From assembly GCF_018323985.1 (NCBI RefSeq), contig NZ_AP024590.1:4558720-4622719 (forward strand): a stretch of 64,000 nucleotides of DNA, written 5' to 3'. Source of the DNA: Enterobacter kobei (GTDB taxonomy: Bacteria > Pseudomonadota > Gammaproteobacteria > Enterobacterales > Enterobacteriaceae). The stretch's first letter is position 1. Each line of letters opens with the position of its first letter. The notes beneath the pieces are model-generated. The model searched no databases, was not told the origin of the DNA, and was given only the letters and a program-made list of their open reading frames with translations. The position numbers and the translations under genes are program-made. Shown one piece after another: positions 47,639-56,824 of the stretch.

Positions 47639-49012
47639 ATGTTGAACAATGCTATGAGTGTGGTCATCCTTGCCGCTGGTAAAGGGACCCGCATGTATTC
47701 CGATCTTCCAAAAGTGCTGCACACCCTTGCAGGGAAAGCGATGGTTCAGCATGTCATTGATGCCGCGAATGAACTGGGTGCAAACCGTGTACATCTGGTA
47801 TACGGGCACGGCGGCGATCTGCTTAAGCAGACGCTGCGTGACGATAAGCTGAACTGGGTGTTGCAGGCTGAACAGCTTGGCACCGGCCACGCCATGCAGA
47901 TGGCCGCGCCCTATTTTGCTGATGACGAAGATATTCTGATGCTCTACGGCGATGTGCCGCTGATTTCGGTCGCCACCCTGCAACGTCTGCGTGACGCGAA
48001 ACCGCAGAACGGCATTGGTTTATTGACCGTGAATCTCAGCGATCCGGCCGGTTATGGCCGTATCACCCGCGAGAACGGCAAAGTGACCGGTATCGTTGAG
48101 CACAAAGATGCCACCGATGAACAGCGTCAGATTCAGGAAATTAATACCGGTATTCTGATCGCCAACGGCGCAGACATGAAGCGCTGGCTGGCGAAATTGA
48201 CCAACAACAATGCGCAGGGTGAATACTACATCACCGATATTATCTCGCTGGCTTATCAGGAAGGGCACGAGATCGCCGCCGTTCATCCGGAACGCCTGAG
48301 CGAAGTTGAAGGCGTGAACAACCGCCTGCAACTGTCCCGTCTGGAGCGCGTCTATCAGGCTGAGCAGGCGGAAAAACTGCTGCTGGCAGGGGTTATGCTG
48401 CGCGATCCGGCACGTTTTGATTTACGCGGTTCCCTGACCCACGGGCGCGATGTGGAAATCGATACTAACGTTATCCTCGAAGGCAACGTGACCCTCGGGC
48501 ATCGCGTGAAGATCGGCGCCGGTTGCGTCATCAAAAACAGCGTGATCGGCGACGACTGCGAAATCAGCCCTTACAGCGTGGTCGAAGACGCTGAACTGGC
48601 CGCCGCCTGCACCATCGGTCCGTTCGCGCGTTTACGTCCGGGTGCCGAGCTGCTGGAAGGCGCGCACGTGGGCAACTTTGTTGAAATGAAAAAAGCGCGT
48701 CTGGGTAAAGGCTCGAAAGCGGGTCACCTTACTTATCTGGGCGATGCGGAAATTGGCGACAACGTGAACATCGGTGCAGGCACGATCACCTGCAACTACG
48801 ATGGTGCCAATAAGCATAAAACCATTATTGGCGATGACGTGTTTGTCGGTTCCGATACGCAGCTGGTGGCGCCGGTAACGGTGGCAAGCGGCGCGAGTAT
48901 CGGTGCGGGTACCACGGTCACCAACGATATCGCTGAAAATGAACTGGTCATCAGCCGTGTACGACAGACCCATATCAAGGGCTGGAAACGTCCGGTGAAG
49001 AAGAAGATTTGA
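47639..49012 (+). CDS. glmU: Bifunctional UDP-GlcNAc pyrophosphorylase / GlcN-1-P acetyltransferase
   Basis: Last two steps to UDP-GlcNAc, the precursor of peptidoglycan and LPS. 457 aa. The N-terminal uridyltransferase domain has LAAGKGTRMYSDLPKVLH, and a C-terminal left-handed beta-helix of hexapeptide repeats (IGDDCEISPY, GAGTITCNYDGANKHKT) carries the acetyltransferase site. The last 40 residues (SGASIGAGTTVTNDIAENEL) differ noticeably from K-12. Co-directional with glmS 166 bp downstream. Confidence 0.98.
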   Translation: MLNNAMSVVILAAGKGTRMYSDLPKVLHTLAGKAMVQHVIDAANELGANRVHLVYGHGGDLLKQTLRDDKLNWVLQAEQLGTGHAMQMAAPYFADDEDILMLYGDVPLISVATLQRLRDAKPQNGIGLLTVNLSDPAGYGRITRENGKVTGIVEHKDATDEQRQIQEINTGILIANGADMKRWLAKLTNNNAQGEYYITDIISLAYQEGHEIAAVHPERLSEVEGVNNRLQLSRLERVYQAEQAEKLLLAGVMLRDPARFDLRGSLTHGRDVEIDTNVILEGNVTLGHRVKIGAGCVIKNSVIGDDCEISPYSVVEDAELAAACTIGPFARLRPGAELLEGAHVGNFVEMKKARLGKGSKAGHLTYLGDAEIGDNVNIGAGTITCNYDGANKHKTIIGDDVFVGSDTQLVAPVTVASGASIGAGTTVTNDIAENELVISRVRQTHIKGWKRPVKKKI

Positions 49013-49017
49013 TTTTC

Positions 49018-49051
49018 CTCCTCTCCTGCGGGAGAGGATCGGGATGAGGGG
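49018..49051. repeat. GC-rich inverted repeat (partial copy) between glmU and glmS
   Basis: CCTCTCC-TGC-GGGAGAGG followed by ATCGGGATGAGGGG. The core and right arm match the longer palindrome at 55934-55980; the left outer arm is lost. See also 58171-58202. Confidence 0.65.
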
Positions 49052-49178
49052 CAACAATAACGATTGCCCCCGCCCACCAGCAGTAACTAAAAAAATAACC
49101 CCACTCTCTACAAGGCTCGGGGCGCCCGATACGGGCAAAACAGGTCAGCGACAACGCATCATTATCAGGAAATTAACT

Positions 49179-51008
49179 ATGTGTGGAATTGTTGGCGCAG
49201 TCGCGCAGCGTGATATTGCTGAAATCCTTCTCGAAGGCTTACGTCGTCTGGAATATCGTGGTTATGACTCTGCGGGTCTGGCCGTCGTCGATAACGAAGG
49301 GCACATGACCCGTCTGCGTCGTCTGGGTAAAGTACAGATGCTGTCTCAGGCTGCGGAAGAACATCCGCTCCATGGCGGTACGGGGATTGCACATACACGC
49401 TGGGCAACGCACGGCGAACCCTCCGAAGGGAATGCGCACCCACATGTGTCAGAACACATCGTGGTAGTCCATAACGGTATTATTGAGAACCACGAGCCGC
49501 TGCGTGAATTGCTGCAGGCACGTGGCTATGTCTTTGTTTCCGAAACCGATACCGAAGTTATTGCTCATCTCGTTCACTGGGAGCAGAAACAGGGCGGTAC
49601 GCTGCGTGATGCAGTATTACGCGCGATCCCTCAACTGCGCGGTGCCTACGGTACGGTGATCATGGATACCCGTCATCCGGATACCCTGCTGGCCGCCCGC
49701 TCCGGCAGCCCGCTGGTTATCGGCCTTGGTATGGGTGAAAACTTTATCGCTTCCGATCAGTTAGCCCTGCTGCCGGTAACCCGCCGCTTCATCTACCTGG
49801 AAGAAGGCGACATTGCTGAAGTGACGCGCCGCAGCGTGACCGTATTCGATAAGTCAGGGCACGAAGTTGAGCGTCCGGCTATCGAATCCAACCTGCAATA
49901 TGACGCGGGTGATAAAGGTATCTATCGCCACTACATGCAAAAAGAGATTTACGAACAGCCGAACGCCATTAAAAACACGCTGACCGGGCGTATCAGCCAC
50001 GGCGAAGTGGATTTAAGCGAGCTGGGTGCGAATGCCAATGACATGCTGTCACAGGTTGAGCATATCCAGATTGTGGCCTGCGGCACCTCGTACAACTCCG
50101 GTATGGTGTCACGCTACTGGTTTGAATCCCTGGCAGGCGTGCCCTGCGATGTGGAGATCGCCTCTGAGTTCCGCTACCGCAAATCCGCAGTGCGTCGCAA
50201 CAGCCTGATGATCACCCTGTCCCAGTCCGGTGAAACGGCAGATACCCTGGCCGCCCTGCGCTTGTCGAAAGAGCTGGGTTACCTTGGTTCGCTGGCGATC
50301 TGCAACGTGCCTGGCTCCTCGCTGGTACGTGAATCCGATCTGGCGATGATGACTAACGCCGGCACGGAAATCGGCGTGGCCTCCACCAAAGCGTTCACCA
50401 CCCAGTTAACGGTGCTGCTGATGCTGGTGGCGAAGTTAAGCCGTCTGAAAGGTAAAGACGCGTCCATTGAACATGACATTGTGCATGGTCTGCAGGCGCT
50501 GCCGAGCCGTATCGAGCAGATGCTGTCACAGGACAAACGTATCGAAGCGCTGGCAGAAGATTTCTCTGACAAGCATCATGCGCTGTTCCTGGGCCGTGGC
50601 GATCAGTATCCGATCGCGCTGGAAGGGGCGCTGAAGCTCAAAGAGATCTCTTATATTCATGCGGAAGCCTACGCCGCAGGCGAGCTGAAACACGGCCCGC
50701 TGGCGCTGATTGATGCCAATATGCCGGTGATCGTGGTAGCACCGAACAACGAACTGCTGGAAAAACTGAAATCCAACATCGAAGAAGTGCGCGCCCGTGG
50801 CGGCCAGCTGTACGTCTTCGCCGATCGCGATGCCGGTTTCAACAGCAGCGACAACATGCACATTATCGAAATGCCGCATGTTGAAGACGTGATTGCACCG
50901 ATTTTCTACACCGTGCCGCTGCAGTTACTGGCCTATCACGTTGCGCTGATCAAAGGCACCGACGTTGACCAGCCGCGTAACCTGGCGAAATCCGTTACCG
51001 TTGAGTAA
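49179..51008 (+). CDS. glmS: Glutamine-fructose-6-phosphate aminotransferase
   Basis: Makes glucosamine 6-phosphate, the first committed step to amino sugars. 609 aa from ATG 49179 (MCGIVGAVAQRDIAEILLEG), so the N-terminal nucleophile Cys is at position 2; longer open frames upstream would bury it. The glutaminase domain has RWATHGEPSEGNAHPH, and two SIS domains (CGTSYNSGMVSRYWFE; TLSQSGETADTLAALR) bind the sugar. In E. coli its mRNA is controlled by GlmY/GlmZ. Confidence 0.99.
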   Translation: MCGIVGAVAQRDIAEILLEGLRRLEYRGYDSAGLAVVDNEGHMTRLRRLGKVQMLSQAAEEHPLHGGTGIAHTRWATHGEPSEGNAHPHVSEHIVVVHNGIIENHEPLRELLQARGYVFVSETDTEVIAHLVHWEQKQGGTLRDAVLRAIPQLRGAYGTVIMDTRHPDTLLAARSGSPLVIGLGMGENFIASDQLALLPVTRRFIYLEEGDIAEVTRRSVTVFDKSGHEVERPAIESNLQYDAGDKGIYRHYMQKEIYEQPNAIKNTLTGRISHGEVDLSELGANANDMLSQVEHIQIVACGTSYNSGMVSRYWFESLAGVPCDVEIASEFRYRKSAVRRNSLMITLSQSGETADTLAALRLSKELGYLGSLAICNVPGSSLVRESDLAMMTNAGTEIGVASTKAFTTQLTVLLMLVAKLSRLKGKDASIEHDIVHGLQALPSRIEQMLSQDKRIEALAEDFSDKHHALFLGRGDQYPIALEGALKLKEISYIHAEAYAAGELKHGPLALIDANMPVIVVAPNNELLEKLKSNIEEVRARGGQLYVFADRDAGFNSSDNMHIIEMPHVEDVIAPIFYTVPLQLLAYHVALIKGTDVDQPRNLAKSVTVE

Positions 51009-51016
51009 ATAAATAA

Positions 51017-51044
51017 AGTCCCGTCTGCAAAGACGGGGCTTTTT
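51017..51044 (+). terminator. glmS terminator
   Basis: AGTCCCGTCT-GCAA-AGACGGGGCT followed by TTTT, 9 bp beyond the glmS stop. Confidence 0.92.
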
Positions 51045-51225
51045 ACTGCCTGAGTGGTTCTGTTTTTACACGCATTTCTGCCTCCTTTCTTTATGACAAA
51101 CTGTCATCTTCAGCTACTTTTTATCCTGTAATAAAAATAAAATCTTTCTGTCATCCAGAGTTCATTAATAAAATAACGCATTGATTAAACTACTTTTATT
51201 TAAGCCTGATTCAGTCCGGTCCCGG

Positions 51226-51265
51226 CTGTCATAAAACTGTCATATTTCATACATTTTACTGTCAC
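51226..51265 (+). promoter_or_regulatory. Tandem Pho boxes (PhoB sites) and promoter of pstS
   Basis: Box 1 CTGTCATAAAACTGTCAT (51226-51243) is a perfect 18-bp Pho box. Box 2 CATACATTTTACTGTCAC (51248-51265) is degenerate in its first half and replaces the -35. A -10 TATTTT follows at 51276-51281. Almost identical to the E. coli pstS promoter; it is activated by phospho-PhoB when phosphate is low. Confidence 0.93.
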
Positions 51266-51332
51266 CTGTTTGTCCTATTTTGCATACCGGAGCTACTCAA
51301 ACAACGATTTACGAAATCTTGCAGGAGTCATT

Positions 51333-52373
51333 ATGAAAGCCATGCGTACCACCGTCGCCACTGTTGTCGCTGCGACCTTATCTCTGAGCGCTTTTGCTGT
51401 TAACGCAGCAGCAAGCCTGACTGGCGCGGGTGCAACCTTCCCGGCGCCGGTGTATGCCAAATGGGCTGATACTTATCAGAAAGCTACCGGTAATAAAGTA
51501 AACTACCAGGGTATCGGCTCCTCCGGCGGCGTGAAGCAAATTACTGCTAACACCGTTGATTTTGGTGCGTCTGATGCTCCGCTGTCTGATGAAAAACTGG
51601 CTCAGGAAGGCCTCTTCCAGTTCCCTACCGTGATCGGTGGCGTAGTGCTGGCGGTTAACCTGCAGGGTGTGAAATCCGGCGAGCTGGTGCTGGACGGTAA
51701 AACCCTGGGTGATATCTATCTCGGCAAAATCAAAAAATGGGATGACGCCGCGATTGCGAAACTTAACCCTGGCCTGAAACTGCCGGCTCAGAACATCGCC
51801 GTTGTCCGTCGCGCTGATGGTTCCGGTACCTCTTTCGTATTCACCAGCTACCTGGCGAAAGTGAACGAAGAGTGGAAATCTAAAATTGGTGCAGGCTCTA
51901 CCGTAAACTGGCCGACTGGCCTGGGCGGTAAAGGTAACGACGGTATCGCTGCTTTCGTTCAACGTCTGCCGGGCTCTATTGGCTATGTTGAATATGCCTA
52001 CGCGAAACAGAACAACCTGGCATACACAAAGCTGGTATCTGCGGATGGCAAACCGGTAGCGCCGACCGAAGAGAGCTTCTCCAGCGCTGCCAAAGGCGTG
52101 GACTGGAGCAAAACTTTCGCTCAGGACCTGACTAACCAGAAAGGCAATGACGCGTGGCCGATCACTTCCACCACCTTCATCCTGATCCACAAAGAACAGA
52201 AGAAACCTGAGCAGGGTGCTGAAGTGCTGAAGTTCTTTGACTGGGCTTACAAAGATGGCGCTAAACAGGCGAATGACCTGGATTACGCGACCCTGCCAGA
52301 CAACGTGGTTGAGCAGATCCGTGCTGCATGGAAAACCAACGTGAAAGACAGCAGCGGTAAAGCACTGTATTAA
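51333..52373 (+). CDS. pstS: Periplasmic phosphate-binding protein PstS
   Basis: High-affinity phosphate receptor of the Pst ABC importer. 346 aa from ATG 51333 (MKAMRTTVATVVAATLSLSA) with a signal peptide cleaved after about residue 25 (NAAA-SLTGAG). Phosphate-binding segments GAGATFPAPVYAKW, GIGSSGGVKQI, FGASDAPLSDE and RADGSGTSFVFTSYL are intact. AGGAG precedes this start; the frame open upstream overlaps the Pho promoter. First gene of pstSCAB-phoU. Confidence 0.99.
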   Translation: MKAMRTTVATVVAATLSLSAFAVNAAASLTGAGATFPAPVYAKWADTYQKATGNKVNYQGIGSSGGVKQITANTVDFGASDAPLSDEKLAQEGLFQFPTVIGGVVLAVNLQGVKSGELVLDGKTLGDIYLGKIKKWDDAAIAKLNPGLKLPAQNIAVVRRADGSGTSFVFTSYLAKVNEEWKSKIGAGSTVNWPTGLGGKGNDGIAAFVQRLPGSIGYVEYAYAKQNNLAYTKLVSADGKPVAPTEESFSSAAKGVDWSKTFAQDLTNQKGNDAWPITSTTFILIHKEQKKPEQGAEVLKFFDWAYKDGAKQANDLDYATLPDNVVEQIRAAWKTNVKDSSGKALY

Positions 52374-52390
52374 TCAAAGTAGTTAATGAT

Positions 52391-52478
52391 GGCGGATGGC
52401 GCTTTCGCTTATCCGCCCTGCAAAAATCCGCTAACATGCTGTTTTTTGTAGGCCCGGTAAGCGGCGACGCCACCGGGC
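52391..52478. repeat. REP/BIME element between pstS and pstC
   Basis: Two palindromic units: GGCGGATGGCGCTTTCGCTTATCCGCC (52391-52417) and GGCCCGGTAAGCGGCGACGCCACCGGGC (52451-52478). In E. coli an element here is thought to keep pstS mRNA stable so that the receptor exceeds the permease. Confidence 0.85.
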
Positions 52479-52514
52479 ATCGTTCAAAACAGAGTTCAAC
52501 TAAAAGAGTGACCT

Positions 52515-53474
52515 ATGGCTGCAACTAAGCCCGCTTTTAACCCACCGGGTAAACAAGGCGACATGATCTTCAGCGCACTGGTAAAACTGGCTGCGCTGAT
52601 TGTGCTATTGCTGCTGGGCGGCATTATTGTGTCGCTTATTTTCTCCTCCTGGCCAAGCATCCAGAAGTTTGGTTTCTCTTTCCTGTGGACCAAAGACTGG
52701 GACGCGCCGAACGATGTATACGGGGCGTTAGTGCCGATTTACGGCACGCTGGTAACCTCATTTATCGCGCTGCTGATCGCCGTTCCGGTAAGTTTCGGCA
52801 TTGCTCTGTTTCTGACTGAACTGGCGCCAGGCTGGCTGCGTCGCCCGCTGGGTATCGCCATTGAACTGCTGGCCGCCATCCCCAGTATCGTGTACGGCAT
52901 GTGGGGGCTGTTTATTTTCGCGCCCTTGTTTGCAACCTATTTTCAGGAGCCGGTCGGCAACGTGCTGTCGAACATCCCGTTTGTGGGCGCCCTGTTCTCC
53001 GGCCCGGCATTCGGGATCGGTATTCTGGCGGCCGGGGTGATCCTCGCCATCATGATCATTCCGTACATCGCCTCCGTGATGCGCGATGTTTTCGAACAAA
53101 CGCCGGTGATGATGAAAGAATCGGCATACGGCATTGGCTGTACGACCTGGGAAGTTATCTGGCGCATCGTTCTGCCGTTCACCAAAAATGGCGTGATTGG
53201 TGGCGTGATGCTCGGCCTTGGCCGCGCGCTCGGTGAAACCATGGCGGTGACTTTTATCATCGGCAACACCTACCAGCTCGACAGCGCCTCGCTGTATATG
53301 CCGGGCAACAGCATTACCTCTGCGCTGGCGAACGAATTTGCGGAAGCTGAATCCGGGCTGCACGTGTCGGCGCTGATGGAACTGGGCCTGATCCTGTTTG
53401 TGATCACCTTTATCGTGCTGGCGATTTCTAAAATCATGATCATGCGCCTGGCGAAAAACGAGGGGGCACGATAA
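52515..53474 (+). CDS. pstC: Phosphate ABC transporter permease PstC
   Basis: Inner-membrane permease with six spans, 319 aa. Cytoplasmic EAA-type loop near RAlGETMAVTFIIGNTYQL and the conserved IPSIVYGMWGLFIFAPLF. Forms the channel with PstA. Stop and pstA start overlap by one base (TAATG). Confidence 0.98.
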   Translation: MAATKPAFNPPGKQGDMIFSALVKLAALIVLLLLGGIIVSLIFSSWPSIQKFGFSFLWTKDWDAPNDVYGALVPIYGTLVTSFIALLIAVPVSFGIALFLTELAPGWLRRPLGIAIELLAAIPSIVYGMWGLFIFAPLFATYFQEPVGNVLSNIPFVGALFSGPAFGIGILAAGVILAIMIIPYIASVMRDVFEQTPVMMKESAYGIGCTTWEVIWRIVLPFTKNGVIGGVMLGLGRALGETMAVTFIIGNTYQLDSASLYMPGNSITSALANEFAEAESGLHVSALMELGLILFVITFIVLAISKIMIMRLAKNEGAR

Positions 53475-54364
53475 TGGCAACGCTCGAAATGCAAAACGTC
53501 ACTGCGCTGGCGGAATCACGTCGCAAGATGCAGGCGCGCCGTCGTTTCAAGAACCGTGTGGCGCTGACGCTGTCGATGGCGACCATGGCATTCGGTCTTT
53601 TCTGGCTGGTGTGGATCCTGTTTTCCACGGTGACGCGCGGTATCGATGGCATGTCGCTGGCGTTATTCACCGAAATGACGCCGCCGCCTAATACGGCGGG
53701 TGGTGGTCTGGCGAACGCCCTGGCGGGCAGTGGTCTGTTGATTTTCTGGGCTACTGCGGTCGGGACGCCGCTGGGCATTATGGCCGGCATTTATCTGGCG
53801 GAGTATGGCCGTAAATCCTGGCTGTCAGAAGTCATTCGTTTCATTAACGATATTCTGCTCTCTGCGCCGTCGATTGTGGTTGGTCTGTTTGTATACACCA
53901 TCGTGGTGGCGCAGATGGAGCACTTCTCTGGCTGGGCGGGCGTGATTGCGCTGGCATTGCTGCAGGTGCCGATTGTTATTCGTACCACCGAGAATATGCT
54001 CAAGCTGGTACCGGACAGCCTGCGTGAAGCGGCTTATGCGCTGGGTACGCCGAAGTGGAAGATGATCTCCTCCATTACGTTAAAAGCGTCTGTTTCCGGG
54101 ATCCTTACCGGCATTCTGCTGGCCATTGCGCGTATCGCAGGTGAAACCGCGCCGCTGCTGTTTACCGCGCTCTCCAACCAGTTCTGGAGCACGGACATGA
54201 TGCAGCCTATCGCCAACCTGCCGGTAACGATTTTCAAATTTGCCATGAGCCCGTTTGCAGAGTGGCAGGAACTGGCCTGGGCAGGCGTGCTGATTATCAC
54301 CCTGTGCGTACTGTTGCTGAACATTCTGGCGCGCGTGATCTTCTCGAAGAAGAAACACGGTTAA
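53474..54364 (+). CDS. pstA: Phosphate ABC transporter permease PstA
   Basis: Second permease subunit, 296 aa with six spans. Conserved GIMAGIYLAEYGRKSWLSEV, SAPSIVVGLFVYTIVV and ARIAGETAPLLFTALSNQFW (EAA loop). One-base overlap with pstC implies coupled translation; pstB follows 47 bp later. Confidence 0.98.
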   Translation: MATLEMQNVTALAESRRKMQARRRFKNRVALTLSMATMAFGLFWLVWILFSTVTRGIDGMSLALFTEMTPPPNTAGGGLANALAGSGLLIFWATAVGTPLGIMAGIYLAEYGRKSWLSEVIRFINDILLSAPSIVVGLFVYTIVVAQMEHFSGWAGVIALALLQVPIVIRTTENMLKLVPDSLREAAYALGTPKWKMISSITLKASVSGILTGILLAIARIAGETAPLLFTALSNQFWSTDMMQPIANLPVTIFKFAMSPFAEWQELAWAGVLIITLCVLLLNILARVIFSKKKHG

Positions 54365-54411
54365 TTTTTAGCGGCATGGCCCCCGGCCGTGTCGAATGAG
54401 GAAAGAGTAAA

Positions 54412-55185
54412 ATGAGTATGGTTGATACTGCATCCGGTAAGATCCAGGTTCGTGATTTGAACTTCTATTACGGGAAATTCCATGCCCTGAAAAACATCAG
54501 TCTGGATATTGCCAAAAACCAGGTGACGGCGTTTATCGGCCCGTCAGGCTGTGGCAAATCCACCCTGCTGCGTACCTTTAACAAAATGTACTCGCTCTAC
54601 CCAGAGCAGCGCGCGGAAGGCGAGATCCTGCTGGATGGTGACAACATTCTCACCAACACCCAGGACATCGCGCTGTTGCGTGCCAAAGTCGGCATGGTAT
54701 TCCAGAAGCCGACGCCGTTCCCGATGTCGATTTACGACAACATCGCTTTTGGCGTGCGCCTGTTTGAAAAGCTTTCCCGTACGGATATGGACGAGCGCGT
54801 CCAGTGGGCGCTGACCAAGGCCGCGTTATGGAATGAAACCAAAGATAAACTGCATCAGAGCGGCTATTCGCTCTCCGGTGGTCAGCAGCAGCGTTTATGT
54901 ATCGCCCGCGGCATCGCCATTCGCCCGGAAGTGCTGTTGCTGGATGAGCCTTGCTCGGCGCTGGATCCGATCTCTACCGGCCGTATCGAAGAGCTGATCA
55001 CCGAATTAAAACAGGATTACACCGTCGTCATCGTGACCCACAACATGCAGCAGGCTGCACGTTGCTCCGATCATACGGCGTTTATGTACCTTGGCGAGCT
55101 TATTGAGTTCAGCAACACCGACGATCTGTTTACCAAGCCGGCTAAGAAACAAACTGAAGATTACATTACGGGTCGCTACGGCTGA
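54412..55185 (+). CDS. pstB: Phosphate ABC transporter ATPase PstB
   Basis: 257-aa ABC ATPase: Walker A GPSGCGKST, Q-loop MVFQKPTPFPMS, signature LSGGQQQRLCIARG, Walker B VLLLDEPCSALDP and switch His in VTHNM. Powers PstCA and, with PhoU, signals to PhoR. GGAAAGAG upstream of the ATG. Confidence 0.99.
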   Translation: MSMVDTASGKIQVRDLNFYYGKFHALKNISLDIAKNQVTAFIGPSGCGKSTLLRTFNKMYSLYPEQRAEGEILLDGDNILTNTQDIALLRAKVGMVFQKPTPFPMSIYDNIAFGVRLFEKLSRTDMDERVQWALTKAALWNETKDKLHQSGYSLSGGQQQRLCIARGIAIRPEVLLLDEPCSALDPISTGRIEELITELKQDYTVVIVTHNMQQAARCSDHTAFMYLGELIEFSNTDDLFTKPAKKQTEDYITGRYG

Positions 55186-55199
55186 TTCAGGAGCACGCT

Positions 55200-55925
55200 A
55201 TGGATAACCTTAACCTCAATAAACACATTTCCGGACAGTTTAACGCCGAGCTGGAAAGTATTCGCACTCAGGTCATGACCATGGGTGGAATGGTGGAGCA
55301 GCAGCTTTCTGATGCTATCACCGCCATGCACAATCAGGACAGCGAGCTGGCCAAGCGCGTTGTGGCAGGCGACCAGCAGGTCAATATGATGGAAGTCGCT
55401 ATCGATGAAGCCTGTGTACGCATCATCGCCAAGCGTCAGCCTACCGCCAGCGACCTGCGTCTGGTTATGGCGATCATCAAAACCATCGCTGAGCTTGAGC
55501 GTATTGGCGACGTGGCAGATAAAATTTGCCGCACGGCGCTGGAGAAGTTCTCTCAGCAACACCAGCCGCTGCTGGTGAGCCTGGAGTCCCTGGGCCGTCA
55601 CACAGTGCAGATGCTGCATGATGTGCTGGATGCGTTCGCGCGCATGGATCTGGATGAAGCGATCCGTATTTACCGCGAAGACAAGAAAGTGGATCAGGAA
55701 TATGAAGGCATTGTGCGCCAGCTGATGACCTACATGATGGAAGATCCGCGCACTATCCCAAGCGTACTGACGGCGCTGTTCTGCGCGCGCTCTATTGAGC
55801 GTATCGGTGACCGCTGCCAGAACATTTGCGAATATATTTTCTACTTCGTTAAAGGTCAGGATTTCCGCCACGTGGGCGGCGACGAGCTGGACAAACTGCT
55901 CGCCGGCAGCGATCCGAAAGAGTGA
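55200..55925 (+). CDS. phoU: Phosphate signalling regulator PhoU
   Basis: 241-aa all-helical metal-binding protein that represses the Pho regulon in high phosphate by linking PstB and PhoR, and affects persistence. Two repeated three-helix bundles with the metal motif ExxxD in ERIGDVADKI (about 80) and ERIGDRCQNICE (about 200). AGGAG upstream, 14 bp after pstB; last gene of the operon. Confidence 0.98.
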   Translation: MDNLNLNKHISGQFNAELESIRTQVMTMGGMVEQQLSDAITAMHNQDSELAKRVVAGDQQVNMMEVAIDEACVRIIAKRQPTASDLRLVMAIIKTIAELERIGDVADKICRTALEKFSQQHQPLLVSLESLGRHTVQMLHDVLDAFARMDLDEAIRIYREDKKVDQEYEGIVRQLMTYMMEDPRTIPSVLTALFCARSIERIGDRCQNICEYIFYFVKGQDFRHVGGDELDKLLAGSDPKE

Positions 55926-55933
55926 GTTAGTGC

Positions 55934-55980
55934 CCCCTCACCCTAACCCTCTCCTTGTGGGAGAGGGCCGGGGTGAGGGG
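55934..55980. repeat. Large GC-rich palindrome between phoU and yieH
   Basis: CCCCTCACCCTAACCCTCTCC, loop TTGT, then GGGAGAGGGCCGGGGTGAGGGG: about 20 bp per arm with one or two mismatches. It lies between convergent stops and followed by TAAAAAATTA. Likely a dispersed intergenic repeat and bidirectional terminator; related copies at 49018-49051 and possibly 58171-58202. Confidence 0.85.
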
Positions 55981-55987
55981 TAAAAAA

Positions 55988-56653
55988 TTACCGCGTAATA
56001 TTCCACCCGCGCGCCTTCCATAATTCCGGGAGTTGCGCCAGTTCGGTAAAGGTCGTCACCTTCGGATGGTCAAGCGGCTTGTTATGCGGATCGGCGCAGA
56101 AGTAGAACACTTCCATGCCCGCCGTAATACCGGCCTGCGCTCCGGCGGAGGAATCATCCACCAGAATACATTTCGTCGGATCGACATTCATTGCTTTCGC
56201 GGCATGGAACATCAGCGCCGGATCGGGTTTCCAGCGCTGGATATCGTAGCCGCTGAACAGCAGATCCGGGAAGTGGTGCAGCATTCCCAGCTTACCCAGC
56301 GAATGGTTCATTTTGCTCACCGGCCCGTTAGAGACCACGCACATCGGCACGGTCATCGCATCCAGTAACGCATTTGCACCCGCGATCACCTCCAGTTCGC
56401 TGTCGAACAGACGTGCGACCTCGGCGCGGTAGACAGGTTCAAGATCGGCTTTCGCCAGATCCACGCCGTTTTCGGCGTTAATGATGTCGATAATCTCGTA
56501 GAGCTTCACGCCCTTAAAGCGCTTAAATACCTCTTCAAGATCAAGCGTAATGCCAAATTCCTGGAACATATGGACATAGGCCCGGGAACAAATCACTTCA
56601 CTGTCGACCAGCGTGCCGTCACAGTCGAAAAATACCGCGTCAATTGGGGACAT
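55988..56653 (-). CDS. yieH: HAD-superfamily phosphatase YieH
   Basis: 221-aa beta-PGM-like HAD hydrolase; E. coli YieH dephosphorylates 6-phosphogluconate in vitro (6-phosphogluconate phosphatase). Motif I VFFDCDGTLVDSEV with nucleophile Asp and acid/base Asp, motif II VVSNGP, motif III Lys in RWKPDPALM and motif IV ILVDDSSAGAQAG. It converges on phoU and diverges from adeP. Confidence 0.95.
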   Translation of the reverse strand: MSPIDAVFFDCDGTLVDSEVICSRAYVHMFQEFGITLDLEEVFKRFKGVKLYEIIDIINAENGVDLAKADLEPVYRAEVARLFDSELEVIAGANALLDAMTVPMCVVSNGPVSKMNHSLGKLGMLHHFPDLLFSGYDIQRWKPDPALMFHAAKAMNVDPTKCILVDDSSAGAQAGITAGMEVFYFCADPHNKPLDHPKVTTFTELAQLPELWKARGWNITR

Positions 56654-56705
56654 GCCGTTTCCTGTTTTAATGCAATTTTATCGATTACTTGATGCAGATT
56701 ACGCC

Positions 56706-56721
56706 ACGCAATCGTTGCCGT
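56706..56721 (+). promoter_or_regulatory. PurR box upstream of adeP
   Basis: ACGCAATCGTTGCCGT, 13 of 16 matches to the PurR consensus ACGCAAACGTTTKCGT, about 105 bp before adeP. E. coli adeP (yieG) is a PurR-regulon gene, so repression by PurR-hypoxanthine is expected. Confidence 0.65.
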
Positions 56722-56824
56722 ATAAGCAAATTCAATGAAAAAAAATGGGTGATACCCATCACCATTGTCGCATTTTGGTATAGGATAGCGACGGATTTTT
56801 CCCTCCCATGTTTGGAAATTGATA

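Noticed and set aside
51100..51160. Two lone CTGTCAT half-sites upstream of the pstS Pho boxes (about 51109 and 51150)
   Set aside because: Neither has a second half-site at the 11-bp period needed for a Pho box, so I did not call extra PhoB sites.
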